Shown here: in pieces, positions 53,702-63,613 of the stretch | Position numbering within the stretch: position 1 is the first letter of the stretch | Layout: each line of letters begins with the position of its first letter | Program-made: the position numbers and the translations under genes | Notes under the pieces: generated by a model | What the model was told of the DNA's origin: nothing | Seen by the model: the letters and a program-made list of their open reading frames with translations, nothing else | Databases searched by the model: none | Assembly: GCF_030164425.1 (NCBI RefSeq) | Contig: NZ_JASNJD010000006.1 | Location: 1-64,000, forward strand | Reading direction: 5' to 3' | Length of the DNA: 64,000 nucleotides | Source: Pseudodonghicola flavimaris | GTDB taxonomy: Bacteria > Pseudomonadota > Alphaproteobacteria > Rhodobacterales > Rhodobacteraceae

Positions 53702-55477
53702 TCAGCTCCGATAATCGCGCAACACGGAGGTCGCGATCGCGTCGCGTGTCAGGACACCGATCACGTTCTCCGCCCGCGGAATGGCCTTTTCGGGCAGCAC
53801 CAGCAGCGCGGCGTGATTGCGATCCGCCATCTGTGTCATCGCACTCCGCAGGAAGTTGGTTTCCTGGGCGTAGCCCACCGGGCCGATGATCGGGCCGTGA
53901 CGCTTGGTCGGGTCCTCGGGGTGGACCCGGACGATGCCGACCACATGGCGCCCCTCGGTCACCACGGCATAGACCCGCTCTTCGCCGAGTTCGGTGTCGA
54001 CGACGCCGCTGGTGCCCAGTTCGGATTTCTCCAGGATGCCGACGGCCGGTGCCATCAGATCGCGGATCCGCCGGATCGAGAAGCTGTGCGAGCGGCTCTC
54101 CCGCGGGATGTGGTGGCCGCGGCGGCTGAGCTTGGTGGTATAGATATCGTCCTCGGACAGACGGCGACGGACCCCGACGGCGCAGACCACAGCGACAATG
54201 GCGGCGACGGTGATGGTGTAATCGCCGGTCATCTCGAACAGCATCATGATCGAGGTGATCGCGGCGCCGGTGGAGGCCCCGACGATGCCGGCCATGCCGA
54301 TCAGCGCGAAAGTGACCGAATGGAACCCGAGATGCGGGAACATCATGTCGAGAAGCGCCCCGAAGGCCCCGCCCAGCATGGCGCCGAGAAACAGCGATGG
54401 CGAGAACACGCCGCCCGAGGCGCCGGCGCCCAGCGACACCGACGTGGCGATCATTTTCAGCACGAACAACAGCAGCAGGAAGCCCGGTGCCGCCAGCGTG
54501 CCGGTCAGCACCGCCTCGATGGTGGCATAGCCGACGCTCTCGGTGTGGTACTGGCCGGTGGTCAGCAGCAGCACGTAGAACAGGACGCCCAGCGACAGCA
54601 TCCCGATGGCATTCTTCAGATAGGGATTGATCTTCCAGGCGTCGAACAGGTCCTCGGTCCGGTAGAGAACCTTGACGAAAAGCCACGAGGCGACGCCGGC
54701 GAGCAGCCCGAAGATGACATAGAGCGGCAGCATGTCGACGGAGAGCGGCACGAACAGGTCGGGGCGATTGTGCGCGGCGACGAGGAAGGCGGGCTCGATC
54801 CCGAAGGCCAGCCGGCCGACATAAGTCGCGGTTCCGGTCGCCAGCACCACCGGCAGCAGTGTCCGCGCGCTGAATTCCGGCAGCATCAGTTCCACCGCAA
54901 AGAGAACCGCCCCCAGAGGCGTGTTGAAGGTGGCGGCGATCCCGGCCCCTGCCCCGGCGGCGACCATGGTGATCACCTGCCAGCTGCGCAGCCGGAACAT
55001 CCGCCCCAGCACCGAGCCGATGCCCGACCCGATCTGGATGATCGGCCCTTCGCGTCCGACAGAGGCGCCCGAGCCGATCGACAAGGCGGAGGCGAGAGAT
55101 TTGACCAGCACCACCTGCGGCCGGATATGTCCGCCCCGGTAATAGATCGCGTTCATCACCTCTGGCACGCCATGCCCCTTGGCCTCGGGCGCGAAGCTGC
55201 GCACCAGCCAGAGCACGATGGCCCCGCCCACCACCGGCGCCAGGATGACCAGCGGCCCATAGGGCGCCGGCGGCGTCGGGATGTTGGCATCATAGTCAAA
55301 AGACAGGATGCCGAGGAAAAAGAAGTTGTGGATGATGGAGATCAGATAGCGCAGCGCGATCGCACCAAGTCCGGTGACGATGCCTATGCCAATTGCAATC
55401 ATGCTCAGGGCGATGATCGAGACGTTGCGGTTGTCTGCGGGCGGTTCTGCGAGGTCGCTGGGTGTTGTATCTGTCAT
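53702..55477 (-). CDS. ClC family chloride channel/antiporter with CBS domains
   Basis: A 591-residue ClC protein. Filter motif 1 is GHGVPEVMNAI, the gating glutamate is in GASVGREGPIIQIG, the GxFxP motif is GGVFSPSLFLGAM, and GIVGASTGAAITSIMMLFE follows. Residues about 455-590 form a CBS pair (IRDLMAPAVGILEK, ENVIGVLTRDAIATS), which binds adenine nucleotides in this family. It is divergent from a small anchored protein gene. Together with the next gene it gives two ClC paralogues in a row, differing in the filter motif. Confidence 0.93.
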   Translation of the reverse strand: MTDTTPSDLAEPPADNRNVSIIALSMIAIGIGIVTGLGAIALRYLISIIHNFFFLGILSFDYDANIPTPPAPYGPLVILAPVVGGAIVLWLVRSFAPEAKGHGVPEVMNAIYYRGGHIRPQVVLVKSLASALSIGSGASVGREGPIIQIGSGIGSVLGRMFRLRSWQVITMVAAGAGAGIAATFNTPLGAVLFAVELMLPEFSARTLLPVVLATGTATYVGRLAFGIEPAFLVAAHNRPDLFVPLSVDMLPLYVIFGLLAGVASWLFVKVLYRTEDLFDAWKINPYLKNAIGMLSLGVLFYVLLLTTGQYHTESVGYATIEAVLTGTLAAPGFLLLLFVLKMIATSVSLGAGASGGVFSPSLFLGAMLGGAFGALLDMMFPHLGFHSVTFALIGMAGIVGASTGAAITSIMMLFEMTGDYTITVAAIVAVVCAVGVRRRLSEDDIYTTKLSRRGHHIPRESRSHSFSIRRIRDLMAPAVGILEKSELGTSGVVDTELGEERVYAVVTEGRHVVGIVRVHPEDPTKRHGPIIGPVGYAQETNFLRSAMTQMADRNHAALLVLPEKAIPRAENVIGVLTRDAIATSVLRDYRS

Positions 55478-55652
55478 CTTTGATGTGCGGCAATTGTGGA
55501 GTCCGGCGGCGGGGACTATAGAGTCGGCGCAGCCACCCGGTCCCGGGACGGCTCGGATACCCCTCAGCTACGCCTCTGCGACGGATATTGCAAAGCGGTT
55601 CCGGGGAAAAAAACACCAGCGACAACGCTTTTTTTGCGGAAAGGACTTGAAA

Positions 55653-56213
55653 ATGGCGACCTCGAGACATTGGCGGAACTACCGGCCCGGCCGGGGGGAG
55701 GTTCTGGTCTTCGGAGTGTCGCTCGCGGCGATCGGACTCTACTTCGCGGTTCTGCACGATATGGACGGTCGAGCGGCGGATTACTTCAAGGATCTGCGCG
55801 ACTCGGATCCCGAGCTCTATCTGACGCAGCTCCGGGAAAGCCGCAGTTTTCAGGCCTATCTCGACGAATACAGAACCATGCAGGGCTATGACAGCTTCAA
55901 GCCCGCCGCCCCCAGCTTTCTGGTCGGCCGCTGGACGCTGCAATCCGAGCCGCTGCGCCTGAACCCCGGCACCGCCCCGACCCACTGCAGCGATCCGGTC
56001 ACCTTCGATTATGGCATTCTGCTGATGCTCGAGTCGGGAGGCGAGGCGCTGCGCGTCTCCTACAGCATCGAAGGTCAGCAGGTGATGGTGAAAGAGGCCG
56101 GGATCGGCACCTTCCCGATCGACCTGATCAGCTATGGCGCCCGTCTCGATCACCTCGAATTCACCCCTCCGGGATCGACGGAAAAGGCCTACGCCTACGA
56201 ATGCGCCCGCTGA
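55653..56213 (+). CDS. Membrane-anchored hypothetical protein
   Basis: A 186-residue protein with a short basic N-terminus (TSRHWRNYRPGRGE), one membrane segment (VLVFGVSLAAIGLYFAVL), then a helical linker rich in charged residues (RAADYFKDLRDSDPELYLTQ) and a beta-rich domain with two cysteines (THCSDPVTF, YAYECAR). AAGGA lies seven bases before the ATG. I do not recognise the family. It is divergent from the ClC pair and convergent with recN. Confidence 0.75.
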   Translation: MATSRHWRNYRPGRGEVLVFGVSLAAIGLYFAVLHDMDGRAADYFKDLRDSDPELYLTQLRESRSFQAYLDEYRTMQGYDSFKPAAPSFLVGRWTLQSEPLRLNPGTAPTHCSDPVTFDYGILLMLESGGEALRVSYSIEGQQVMVKEAGIGTFPIDLISYGARLDHLEFTPPGSTEKAYAYECAR

Positions 56214-56391
56214 TCGGGCCGACGGGGATCACGCAATTCTAAGACAAGTGACGGCGCCAGGCACCGGATCGGCGCCGCCCCTGCCCGGTTCCTGGGCTCA
56301 TTGCCGCGTGCTCGCGTGTTTGTGATCGTAGCGGTCGCGCGTCTGCCCACCCCGACGCCAGAACCATCGGCCTGAGCGAGGCCCTGGGGGG

Positions 56392-58035
56392 TTACCCTGC
56401 CAGCAGGGCCCGGGCGGCGGCGCGTGCCTCGTCGGTGATGCTGTCGCCGGAAATCATCCGGGCGATCTCATCTATGCGGGCGGGTTCCGGCAGCGGTGCC
56501 ACCGTCGACAGCGTCACGCCGTCCTCCACCCGTTTCGACACCTGCCAGTGATGCGACCCGCGCGCCGCCACCTGCGGCGAATGGGTCACCACCAGCACCT
56601 GACTGCCCTCGGCCAGCGCCTCCAGTCGGCGCCCCACCGCATCGGCGGTGGCGCCACCGACGCCGCGGTCGATCTCGTCGAAGATCATGGTGACGCCACC
56701 ATCTGCGCCATGCAGGCAAACCTTGAGCGCCAGTAGGAAACGGCTGAGCTCCCCGCCCGAGGCGATCTTGTTCAGCGGCCCGGCCGGCGCCCCCGGGTTG
56801 GTGGCGACGGTAAAGGCGACGGTATCGATCCCCTCGGGGCCCGGATCGGCGGGCGCCAGGCGGGTCTCGAACACCGCGCGCTCCATCTTCAGCGGTGCCA
56901 GCTCGGCCATCATCGCCGCGTCCAGTCGCCCGGCGGCCTCGGCCCGGGCCGCGCGCATGGCAGTGGCGGCGGCATCATAGGCCACCTCAGCCGCCCGGAC
57001 AGCGGCGCGCCGGTCCTCGAGATCGTGTTCGCCGGCATCGAGCCGCGCCAGACGGCCGCGCAGCGTCTCGGCGAAATCGCCCAGATCGTCGGGCTGCACC
57101 CCGTGCTTGCGCGCCTGCGCCCGGATCGCGAACAGCCGCTCCTCGGTCTCTTCCAGTTCCGCCGGATTGAACTCCAGCGCCTCCAGCAGCCGTTCGACGC
57201 CGTCCTGCGCCTCGGACAGTTCGATCATCGCCCGCCCCAGCGCCGCCAGCGGCGCGTCCAGCGTCGGGCCGGCATCCCCCGCCACCCCTTCGAGCCAGCG
57301 CAGCGCCTCGCCCATGGCGGCCTCGGCCCCCTCCCCACCCAGCAGGGCGGAGGCACGGGCGATATCGTCGCGGATCCGCTCCGCACCCTGCATCTGGCGA
57401 CGACGCGCATCCAGCTCGCCATCCTCGCCCGGTTGCGGATCGAGCTTGTCCAGCTCCGCCACGGAATGGCGCAGGAATTCCTCTTCCTCGCGCACCGCGT
57501 CCAGCGCCGCCTCGGTCTCTGCCAGCGCCTTGCGCGCGGTCTGCAGGCCGCGCCAGGCGGCACGCAGACCGGCCCCGTCGAGACCGGCGAATTCATCCAG
57601 CAACTGCCGGTGTGCCCGCGGGTTCAGCAGCCCGCGATCGTCCTGCTGGCCGTGCAGCTCGACCAGCGTTTCCGACAGCGCCCGCAGCACCTCGCCGGAA
57701 CAGCGCCGGTCGTTGATCCAGGCGGTTTTGCGACCCTCGCGGGTGTTGACCCGGCGCAGGATCAGCTCCGCCCCGCCGGGCAGCCCGGCCTCTTCCAGCA
57801 CCCCATGCGCGGCATGACCTTCGGGCAGATCGAAGACGGCGACCACCTCGCCCTGATCGGCGCCCTGGCGGACCAGCTCGGCCCGGCCACGCCAGCCGAG
57901 CACGAAGCCCAGCGAATCGAGCAGGATGGATTTGCCGGCGCCGGTTTCACCGGTCAGCACATTCAGACCCGGCTGGAAGTTCAGTTCCAGCCGGTCGATG
58001 ATCAGCATGTCGTGGATATCAAGCGACCGCAGCAT
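56392..58035 (-). CDS. recN: DNA repair protein RecN
   Basis: A 547-residue SMC-like ATPase used in double-strand break repair. Walker A is LTGETGAGKSIL (about 28-39), the middle is a long coiled coil (about 150-370), the ABC signature is ASGGELSRFLLALK, and Walker B is TMIFDEIDRGVGG. Length is normal. It is the last gene of the bamD-recN pair: 36 bases separate the bamD stop from the recN start. No SOS box was sought with certainty. Confidence 0.96.
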   Translation of the reverse strand: MLRSLDIHDMLIIDRLELNFQPGLNVLTGETGAGKSILLDSLGFVLGWRGRAELVRQGADQGEVVAVFDLPEGHAAHGVLEEAGLPGGAELILRRVNTREGRKTAWINDRRCSGEVLRALSETLVELHGQQDDRGLLNPRAHRQLLDEFAGLDGAGLRAAWRGLQTARKALAETEAALDAVREEEEFLRHSVAELDKLDPQPGEDGELDARRRQMQGAERIRDDIARASALLGGEGAEAAMGEALRWLEGVAGDAGPTLDAPLAALGRAMIELSEAQDGVERLLEALEFNPAELEETEERLFAIRAQARKHGVQPDDLGDFAETLRGRLARLDAGEHDLEDRRAAVRAAEVAYDAAATAMRAARAEAAGRLDAAMMAELAPLKMERAVFETRLAPADPGPEGIDTVAFTVATNPGAPAGPLNKIASGGELSRFLLALKVCLHGADGGVTMIFDEIDRGVGGATADAVGRRLEALAEGSQVLVVTHSPQVAARGSHHWQVSKRVEDGVTLSTVAPLPEPARIDEIARMISGDSITDEARAAARALLAG

Positions 58036-58071
58036 CTTGCCTGCCCGAAACCCCGCCGGAGCGCGCCCGGG

Positions 58072-58914
58072 TCAGAGCCATTTCCCCTGCACCGACTGGC
58101 GATAAATCTGGCTGAGCCAGTTGTTACCCATGTCGCGCATCTTCAGGCCGCGCGCGGTCAGCAGCTTGTAGCTGTCCTGATACCACTCGGACGACTGGTA
58201 GTTATAGCCGAGGATGGCACCGGCGGTCTGCGCCTCGTTGACGAGACCCAGCGACAGATAGGCCTCCACCAGACGGTGCAGCGCCTCGGCGGTATGCGTG
58301 GTGGTCTGGAAATCCTCCACCACCACGCGGAAGCGGTTGATCGCAGCGGCGTATTGCTTGTGCCGCAGGTAGTAGCGCCCCACCTCCATCTCCTTCGCCG
58401 CCAGGTGGTCGAAGGCGAGGTCGAACTTCAGCATCGCCGAGGTGGCATATTCGCTGTCGGGATAGACCTCGATCACCGTGCGCAGCGCCTGCAGCGCCTG
58501 GAAGGTCAGCCCCTGATCGCGACCGACCTCGTCGATCTGGTCGTAATAGCTGAGGGCAAGGAGATACTGCGCATAGGCGGCATCCTCGTCAGTCGGGTAG
58601 AAATCTATATATCGCTGCGCCGCCGCCCGGCTTTCCGGGTAGTCCTGCCCCTTGTGATAGGAGAAGGCCTGCATGATCAGCGCCCGTTTGGCCCAGCTGG
58701 AATAGGGGTAAAGCCGCTCGATTTCCGAGAAATACCATGCCGCATCGCCGGCGCGACCGCGCGTCAGCTCAAATTCACCCCGTTCATAGATCTGCTCGGG
58801 CGTATAGCCGTCGAGCTTCTGAGAACGGTCGACCGGCGCATTTCCGCAGGCAGCCAATGCAGCCATCAGAATGAATGCCCCGATGGTTTTCACCCCCGAC
58901 CTGCCGCCGATCAT
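58072..58914 (-). CDS. bamD: Outer membrane assembly lipoprotein BamD
   Basis: A 280-residue lipoprotein of the BAM complex, which folds beta-barrel proteins into the outer membrane. The signal peptide ends at the lipobox LAAC (IGAFILMAALAACG), with the lipidated cysteine near residue 23. Five TPR-like helical repeats follow (YTPEQIYERGEFELTRG, AAWYFSEIERLYPYSSWAKR and so on). ATG 58914 is chosen; a TTG at 58923 is in frame. Its place between lpxC and recN is typical of alphaproteobacteria. Confidence 0.95.
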   Translation of the reverse strand: MIGGRSGVKTIGAFILMAALAACGNAPVDRSQKLDGYTPEQIYERGEFELTRGRAGDAAWYFSEIERLYPYSSWAKRALIMQAFSYHKGQDYPESRAAAQRYIDFYPTDEDAAYAQYLLALSYYDQIDEVGRDQGLTFQALQALRTVIEVYPDSEYATSAMLKFDLAFDHLAAKEMEVGRYYLRHKQYAAAINRFRVVVEDFQTTTHTAEALHRLVEAYLSLGLVNEAQTAGAILGYNYQSSEWYQDSYKLLTARGLKMRDMGNNWLSQIYRQSVQGKWL

Positions 58915-59056
58915 GCTTGCCAATCCTCATCGTCTTGTCAGGCGCGCCGCCTGTTTGCGCCTCGGTCTAGCACAATAATTTCCGGGGCAAAACGTCTTAA
59001 ACGCACCACGCCGCAGTGGCATGGCCGGTTCCTGCCAGAGCGGCGGATCCGCCGGT

Positions 59057-59980
59057 TCAGGCGACTTGCGGAATCTCGTCCCAGACCAGGCCAGTGCCCG
59101 GCAGACGGGCGGCGGTCTCTTCATCGCAGAGCACCGGGCGCACTGCGCCGGGGGTCGCGAACAGCTTGCGCAGCAGCATGTTGGTCAGCGTGTGGCCGGC
59201 GCGTTCGCCGCGGTAATGGCCGAGGATCGCGCCACCGGCCAGCGCCAGATCGCCGAGCGCGTCCAGCATCTTGTGGCGCACCGCCTCATCCGAATGGCGC
59301 AAACCACCGGGGCTGAGGATGCGGTCGCCATCGACCACCACCGCGTTATCCAGCGTGCCGCCCAGGGCCAGACCGTGTTCGTGCATCGCGTCGACATCGG
59401 CCTGACGGCAGAACGTGCGGCTGTCGCAGAGCTCACGTGCGAAGGTGCCGTTGCCCATATCCAGCGTCTTGCTCTGGCGGCCGATGGCGGCATCGGCGAA
59501 ATCGATGTGAAACTCGATGCTCAGCCGGTCGGAGGGCGACAGCGTGGCGCGGGCGCCCTGCGCGTTCTCGACGCTGACGGTCTTCAGCACCTCATAGGCC
59601 AGCACTGGCGACAACTGCCGCCGCACGCCGCGCGCCATGATCCCACGTACGAAGGGGGCGGCAGAGCCATCCATGATCGGCACTTCCGGCCCGTCGATCT
59701 CGATCAGCGCATTGTGAATACCGCAGCCCGCGAGCGCCGCCATGATATGTTCGACCGTGGACACCGACACGCCGGCGGTATTCACCAGCCGGGTGCAGAG
59801 CGGCGTATGCTCCGCCACGTCGTAGAGCGCCGGGATCATCGCGTCGCCAAGCGCGATATCGGTCCGCTTGAACCAGATGCCGTAACCCGCCGCTGCAGGG
59901 CAGATCACCATGGTCGCCGGGGCACCGGAATGCAGCCCGACCCCTTTGAAGGTCACCGAAGTTCTGAGCGTATGTTGCAA
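59057..59980 (-). CDS. lpxC: UDP-3-O-acyl-N-acetylglucosamine deacetylase
   Basis: A 307-residue zinc enzyme for the committed step of lipid A synthesis. Zinc ligands are visible: H in STVEHIMAAL, H and D in HKMLDALGDLALAG; the catalytic histidine is in RAGHTLTNMLL, and the catalytic glutamate is in TVEH. The start is a TTG at 59980 (reading LQHTLRTSVTFKGVGLHSG), supported by AGAGG six bases upstream; an earlier frame to 60055 lacks conservation. It follows ftsZ on the same strand after a terminator. Confidence 0.95.
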   Translation of the reverse strand: MQHTLRTSVTFKGVGLHSGAPATMVICPAAAGYGIWFKRTDIALGDAMIPALYDVAEHTPLCTRLVNTAGVSVSTVEHIMAALAGCGIHNALIEIDGPEVPIMDGSAAPFVRGIMARGVRRQLSPVLAYEVLKTVSVENAQGARATLSPSDRLSIEFHIDFADAAIGRQSKTLDMGNGTFARELCDSRTFCRQADVDAMHEHGLALGGTLDNAVVVDGDRILSPGGLRHSDEAVRHKMLDALGDLALAGGAILGHYRGERAGHTLTNMLLRKLFATPGAVRPVLCDEETAARLPGTGLVWDEIPQVA

Positions 59981-60147
59981 GTGCGGCCTCTTACCGTGGT
60001 GTCCAGACGGTCGCGGGACCGGCTGTTGACCCCGAAGTAAGGCGGGGGCCGGCAAGCCTCAACTCAATCTTTGTAACCGAATGAAACATCAATGAAACAA
60101 TTCGGCAAAACCCTGCTCACACCCACCTAACACACTGTATTAACAAT

Positions 60148-60174
60148 GAAAAAGGCCGCCTTCCGGCGGCCTTT
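60148..60174 (-). terminator. Rho-independent terminator after ftsZ
   Basis: On the minus strand AAAGGCCGCC-GGAA-GGCGGCCTTT is followed by further T residues, 21 bases after the ftsZ stop. It separates ftsZ from lpxC. Confidence 0.9.
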
Positions 60175-60194
60175 CGCGATAGGATTTGACTGGA

Positions 60195-61877
60195 TTAATT
60201 TGCCTGACGGCGCAGGAAGGCCGGGATTTCGATCCGATCCTGTTCCTGATCCGGCTCGGCCGCCGGTTGCGGCGCGGTGGCCTCGCGGCGCATCTGCGGC
60301 TGCGGGCGCGGCTGGGCCGGAGCCGCCTGGCTGGGCGTGTCGGGAGCATGGCCGGTCATCCGGTCGATCAGCCGGTTGAAGCCGAAACGGCTTTTTTCCT
60401 GCGGCGCCGGAGCAGCCGGTTTCGGAGCCGCCTGCTGCGGCGCGCGCGGCACATTGCGGGCAGCGGCGTGCAGACGGGCCAGCGCCTCGGGCGAGGGCGT
60501 GCCGGGAGCCGGCGCCTTCGGCGCGACGAAGCTTTCGGCCTCGACCTCCTCGTACTCGCTGCGCGGCTGGAATACCGGTTCCGCCGGGCGATAGGCGGGC
60601 GGCGGCAGGCCGTCGTCCTCGTCGATCACCGGGGCGGCGTAGTCGGCGTGATCATGGCGCGGGGCCGGATCCTCGAGATCGGCGAACAGGCTCGGTTCTT
60701 CCATCTCCGGGGCGGTCGGGGCAGTGGCGGCAACCTGAGCCCCAGCCACCGGCGCGGCGGCCTCCGGGGCCGGAGCCGGCTCTGCCACCGGCGCGGTGGC
60801 GGCAACCGGGGTTTCCAGTTCCAGCGGCGCGCGGGTTTCCTCGACCGACACCTTCTGCTTCAGCGGCTGCGACAGCGGACGGCGCGGCACCGGGATATCG
60901 CTCTGCACGTCGGAGGCGTCGATGCCGGTGGCGACGACGGAGACGCGCATCACCCCTTCCATCGCGGTATCGAGCGTCGAGCCGACAATGATATTGGCCT
61001 CCGGGTCCACTTCCTCGCGGATGCGGTTGGCGGCCTCGTCCAGTTCGAACAGGGTCAGGTCATGGCTGCCGGTGATGTTGATCAGCACACCCTTGGCGCC
61101 GCGCAGGCTGATTTCGTCCAACAGCGGGTTGGCAATCGCCTTCTCGGCGGCCTGGATGGCGCGATCCTCGCCCTCGGCCTCGCCGGTGCCCATCATCGCC
61201 TTGCCCATCTCGTCCATCACCGAGCGGACATCGGCGAAGTCGAGGTTGATCAGGCCCGGGCGCACCATCAAGTCCGAGATCCCCTTCACGCCCTGATAGA
61301 GGACATTGTCCGCCATCGAGAAGGCTTCGGTGAAGGTGGTCTTTTCGTTGGCGAGCCGGAACAGGTTCTGGTTCGGGATGATGATCAGCGTATCGACGAC
61401 CTTCTGCAGGGCCTCGACCCCGTCTTCGGCCTGGCGCATCCGCTTGGCGCCCTCGAACTGGAACGGCTTGGTCACCACGCCGACCGTCAGCACGCCCAGC
61501 TCCCGCGCGGCCTGCGCGATGATCGGCGCGGCGCCGGTGCCGGTGCCGCCGCCCATGCCGGCGGTTATGAAGCACATGTGCGAGCCGGCCAGATGGTCGA
61601 CGATCTGTTCGATGCTCTCTTCCGCAGCAGCGGCGCCAACCGTGGCGCGGGCGCCGGCGCCCAGCCCTTCGGTCACCTTGATCCCCAGCTGCACGCGGTT
61701 GGGTGCGTGGCTTTGTTGCAGGGCCTGTGCATCGGTGTTGGCCACGACGAACTCGACACCTTCCAGCGCCTTTTCGATCATATTGTTGACGGCGTTGCCG
61801 CCTGCGCCACCGACCCCGAAAACGGTGATCCGAGGCTTCAGTTCTTCCTGGCCGGGCATCGAGAGATTCAATGTCAT
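60195..61877 (-). CDS. ftsZ: Cell division protein FtsZ
   Basis: A 560-residue tubulin homologue that forms the division ring. The nucleotide motif [10 protein letters not shown] is at about 105-114, the N-terminal [14 protein letters not shown] is at 21-34, and the T7 loop is [12 protein letters not shown] long Pro/Ala/Glu-rich linker (about 320-545), much longer than in E. coli, leads to the C-terminal peptide [10 protein letters not shown] that binds FtsA. Long linkers are usual in alphaproteobacteria. It is preceded by a 398-base gap holding a DnaA box. Confidence 0.97.
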   Translation of the reverse strand: MTLNLSMPGQEELKPRITVFGVGGAGGNAVNNMIEKALEGVEFVVANTDAQALQQSHAPNRVQLGIKVTEGLGAGARATVGAAAAEESIEQIVDHLAGSHMCFITAGMGGGTGTGAAPIIAQAARELGVLTVGVVTKPFQFEGAKRMRQAEDGVEALQKVVDTLIIIPNQNLFRLANEKTTFTEAFSMADNVLYQGVKGISDLMVRPGLINLDFADVRSVMDEMGKAMMGTGEAEGEDRAIQAAEKAIANPLLDEISLRGAKGVLINITGSHDLTLFELDEAANRIREEVDPEANIIVGSTLDTAMEGVMRVSVVATGIDASDVQSDIPVPRRPLSQPLKQKVSVEETRAPLELETPVAATAPVAEPAPAPEAAAPVAGAQVAATAPTAPEMEEPSLFADLEDPAPRHDHADYAAPVIDEDDGLPPPAYRPAEPVFQPRSEYEEVEAESFVAPKAPAPGTPSPEALARLHAAARNVPRAPQQAAPKPAAPAPQEKSRFGFNRLIDRMTGHAPDTPSQAAPAQPRPQPQMRREATAPQPAAEPDQEQDRIEIPAFLRRQAN

Positions 61878-62275
61878 TGGTACTGTCCGCCTGTGCTGAT
61901 CCGGGCCGAGTCACGGCCTTATTCTGCCTATCAGCTCCAATAATTAATCAACTGTGTCGGAAACGTCACGAAAAAACTGCTGTGGAACCACGAAATATAG
62001 CCCCGAAAGGGGCCAATTTGCGCGGCATCTTGCCGGAATCCACATATCTGGGCGGTCAGACGTCCGCGAACACAACATACTTGACAGCGCCGATGGAATC
62101 CCATCCGCGATGCGCGCGTTTTTCCGATTCAGAGAGCCCTGCCCGGCCTCTATCTGATCGCCCCCGCTGCCGGGGGGCTTGCTGTCACTCTACCCGCTCC
62201 GCCGCGCGCGGTCACCCGAAAACCACAGGTTATCCACAAGGTTTTCCACCGCCCGGCCACAGACGACGCCACCGC
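61878..62275. other. Regulatory gap between ftsA and ftsZ
   Basis: About 400 bases without a supported gene. It contains an AT-rich zone next to ftsZ (61935-62010), several short hairpins (GCCCCGAAAGGGGC at 61998-62011, GCCCCC and GGGGGGC near 62160-62177) and the DnaA box at 62230. Its length shows that ftsZ has its own promoter and is not simply read from ftsA. Confidence 0.55.
62230..62238 (+). promoter_or_regulatory. Perfect DnaA box upstream of ftsZ
   Basis: TTATCCACA, the strong consensus DnaA site, is present 353 bases before the ftsZ start. A weaker TTTTCCACC follows at 62242-62250. In Caulobacter DnaA activates ftsZ directly, so the same link of replication to division is plausible here. 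Confidence 0.6.
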
Positions 62276-63610
62276 TCACCAGTTGTCGCGGAACCACTTC
62301 ACCGCCCGGCGCAGCGAGCGTGCCGGATAGCGGTCGACCGGGATTTCGAAATCCCACCATTCGTCCTGCGGGTTGGCGGCGAACAGGCTCAGCCCCACCG
62401 CCCCGGCGAACCCCGGCCCGGTCGCCGACTGCGGCAGCCCATGCACCCGCAGCGGCCGGCCCAGCCGCACCTGCTGGCCGAGAATGCGGCTCGCCAGCCC
62501 GTCCAGCCCCATGATCTGGCTCGACCCGCCGGTCAGCACGATCTGCTGGCTCGGCAGATGCTCGAACCCGGCGGCATCGAGCCGCGCGCGCACCTCTTCC
62601 AGGATTTCCTCGACCCGCGGCCGCATGATGCCGATCAGTTCGGCCCGGCTGACAGTGCGGCGGTCATGCTCCCAATCGCCGGTATCGCCGCCGATGTCGA
62701 TCATGTCGCGATCGTCGGCACCGGTGGCATGCACGCCACCGCAGAAGGTCTTAATCCGCTCGGCATTGGCCATCGGCACCCCCAGCCCCATGGAGATGTC
62801 GCCGGTGATGTGATCGCCGCCCATCCGCACGCAATCGGCATAGATCATGTGTTTCTTCAGGAAGATCGAGATGCTGGTGGTGCCGCCGCCCATGTCGATA
62901 CAGGCCGCCCCCAGCTCCTGTTCGTCCTCGACCAGCGCCGAGATGCCGGAGACATAGGCAGAAGAGGCGATCCCCGCCAGTTCCAGATCGCAGCGCTTGA
63001 TGCAATGCACCAGGTTCTGCACTGCCAGGTCGTCGACCGTCAGCATATGCATGTCGACCGCCAGATTATGGCCCAGCTGACCGCGCGGATCGATCAGCCC
63101 CGACCGGTTGTCGAGCGCGAAGTTCACCGGCTGGGCATGCAGTACCTCGCGCCCCGCCCCGTAATCGGGCACGTCGCAGGCCGCCAGCACCCGGGCGATC
63201 TCGGCCTCGGTCACCACCTGGCCTTCCAGCTCGACGGTGGCATCCAGCCCGTAGGACCGCGGATTGGCGCCGGAGAAACAGGCGATCACATGGTCGACGC
63301 GGATTTCGGCCATCTTCTGCGCCGCCTGCAACGCGGTGCGGATGGCGCGCTCGGTCTCCTGCATCGCGGTGACCTCGCCGAACTGCACCCCGCGCGACCG
63401 GGTGGTGGCGGCACCGATCACGCGGAAACCGCTCTGCCCGGCCAGCGAGCCGATGGAGTTGTCCTCGCTCAGCTTGCCGGTCCCATCGAACCGCAGCACC
63501 AGGCAGGCGATCTTGGAACTGCCGACATCCAGGATGGCGATCACGCCGCGCTGCAATGCCTGGCGGCGCATCTGCCGCATCGCCCGTTGGGAATGATAGA
63601 GATCCGTCAT
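62276..63610 (-). CDS. ftsA: Cell division protein FtsA
   Basis: A 444-residue actin-like protein that anchors FtsZ to the membrane. Phosphate loops are AILDVGSSKIACLVL (about 26-40) and AACIDMGGGTTSISIF; VVLTGGSSQIMGLDGLA is the adenosine motif. The C-terminal RRAVKWFRDNW is the amphipathic membrane helix. It has an N-terminal extension of about 20 basic residues before the fold. Its start lies three bases after the ftsQ stop. Confidence 0.96.
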   Translation of the reverse strand: MTDLYHSQRAMRQMRRQALQRGVIAILDVGSSKIACLVLRFDGTGKLSEDNSIGSLAGQSGFRVIGAATTRSRGVQFGEVTAMQETERAIRTALQAAQKMAEIRVDHVIACFSGANPRSYGLDATVELEGQVVTEAEIARVLAACDVPDYGAGREVLHAQPVNFALDNRSGLIDPRGQLGHNLAVDMHMLTVDDLAVQNLVHCIKRCDLELAGIASSAYVSGISALVEDEQELGAACIDMGGGTTSISIFLKKHMIYADCVRMGGDHITGDISMGLGVPMANAERIKTFCGGVHATGADDRDMIDIGGDTGDWEHDRRTVSRAELIGIMRPRVEEILEEVRARLDAAGFEHLPSQQIVLTGGSSQIMGLDGLASRILGQQVRLGRPLRVHGLPQSATGPGFAGAVGLSLFAANPQDEWWDFEIPVDRYPARSLRRAVKWFRDNW

Positions 63611-63613
63611 CGT

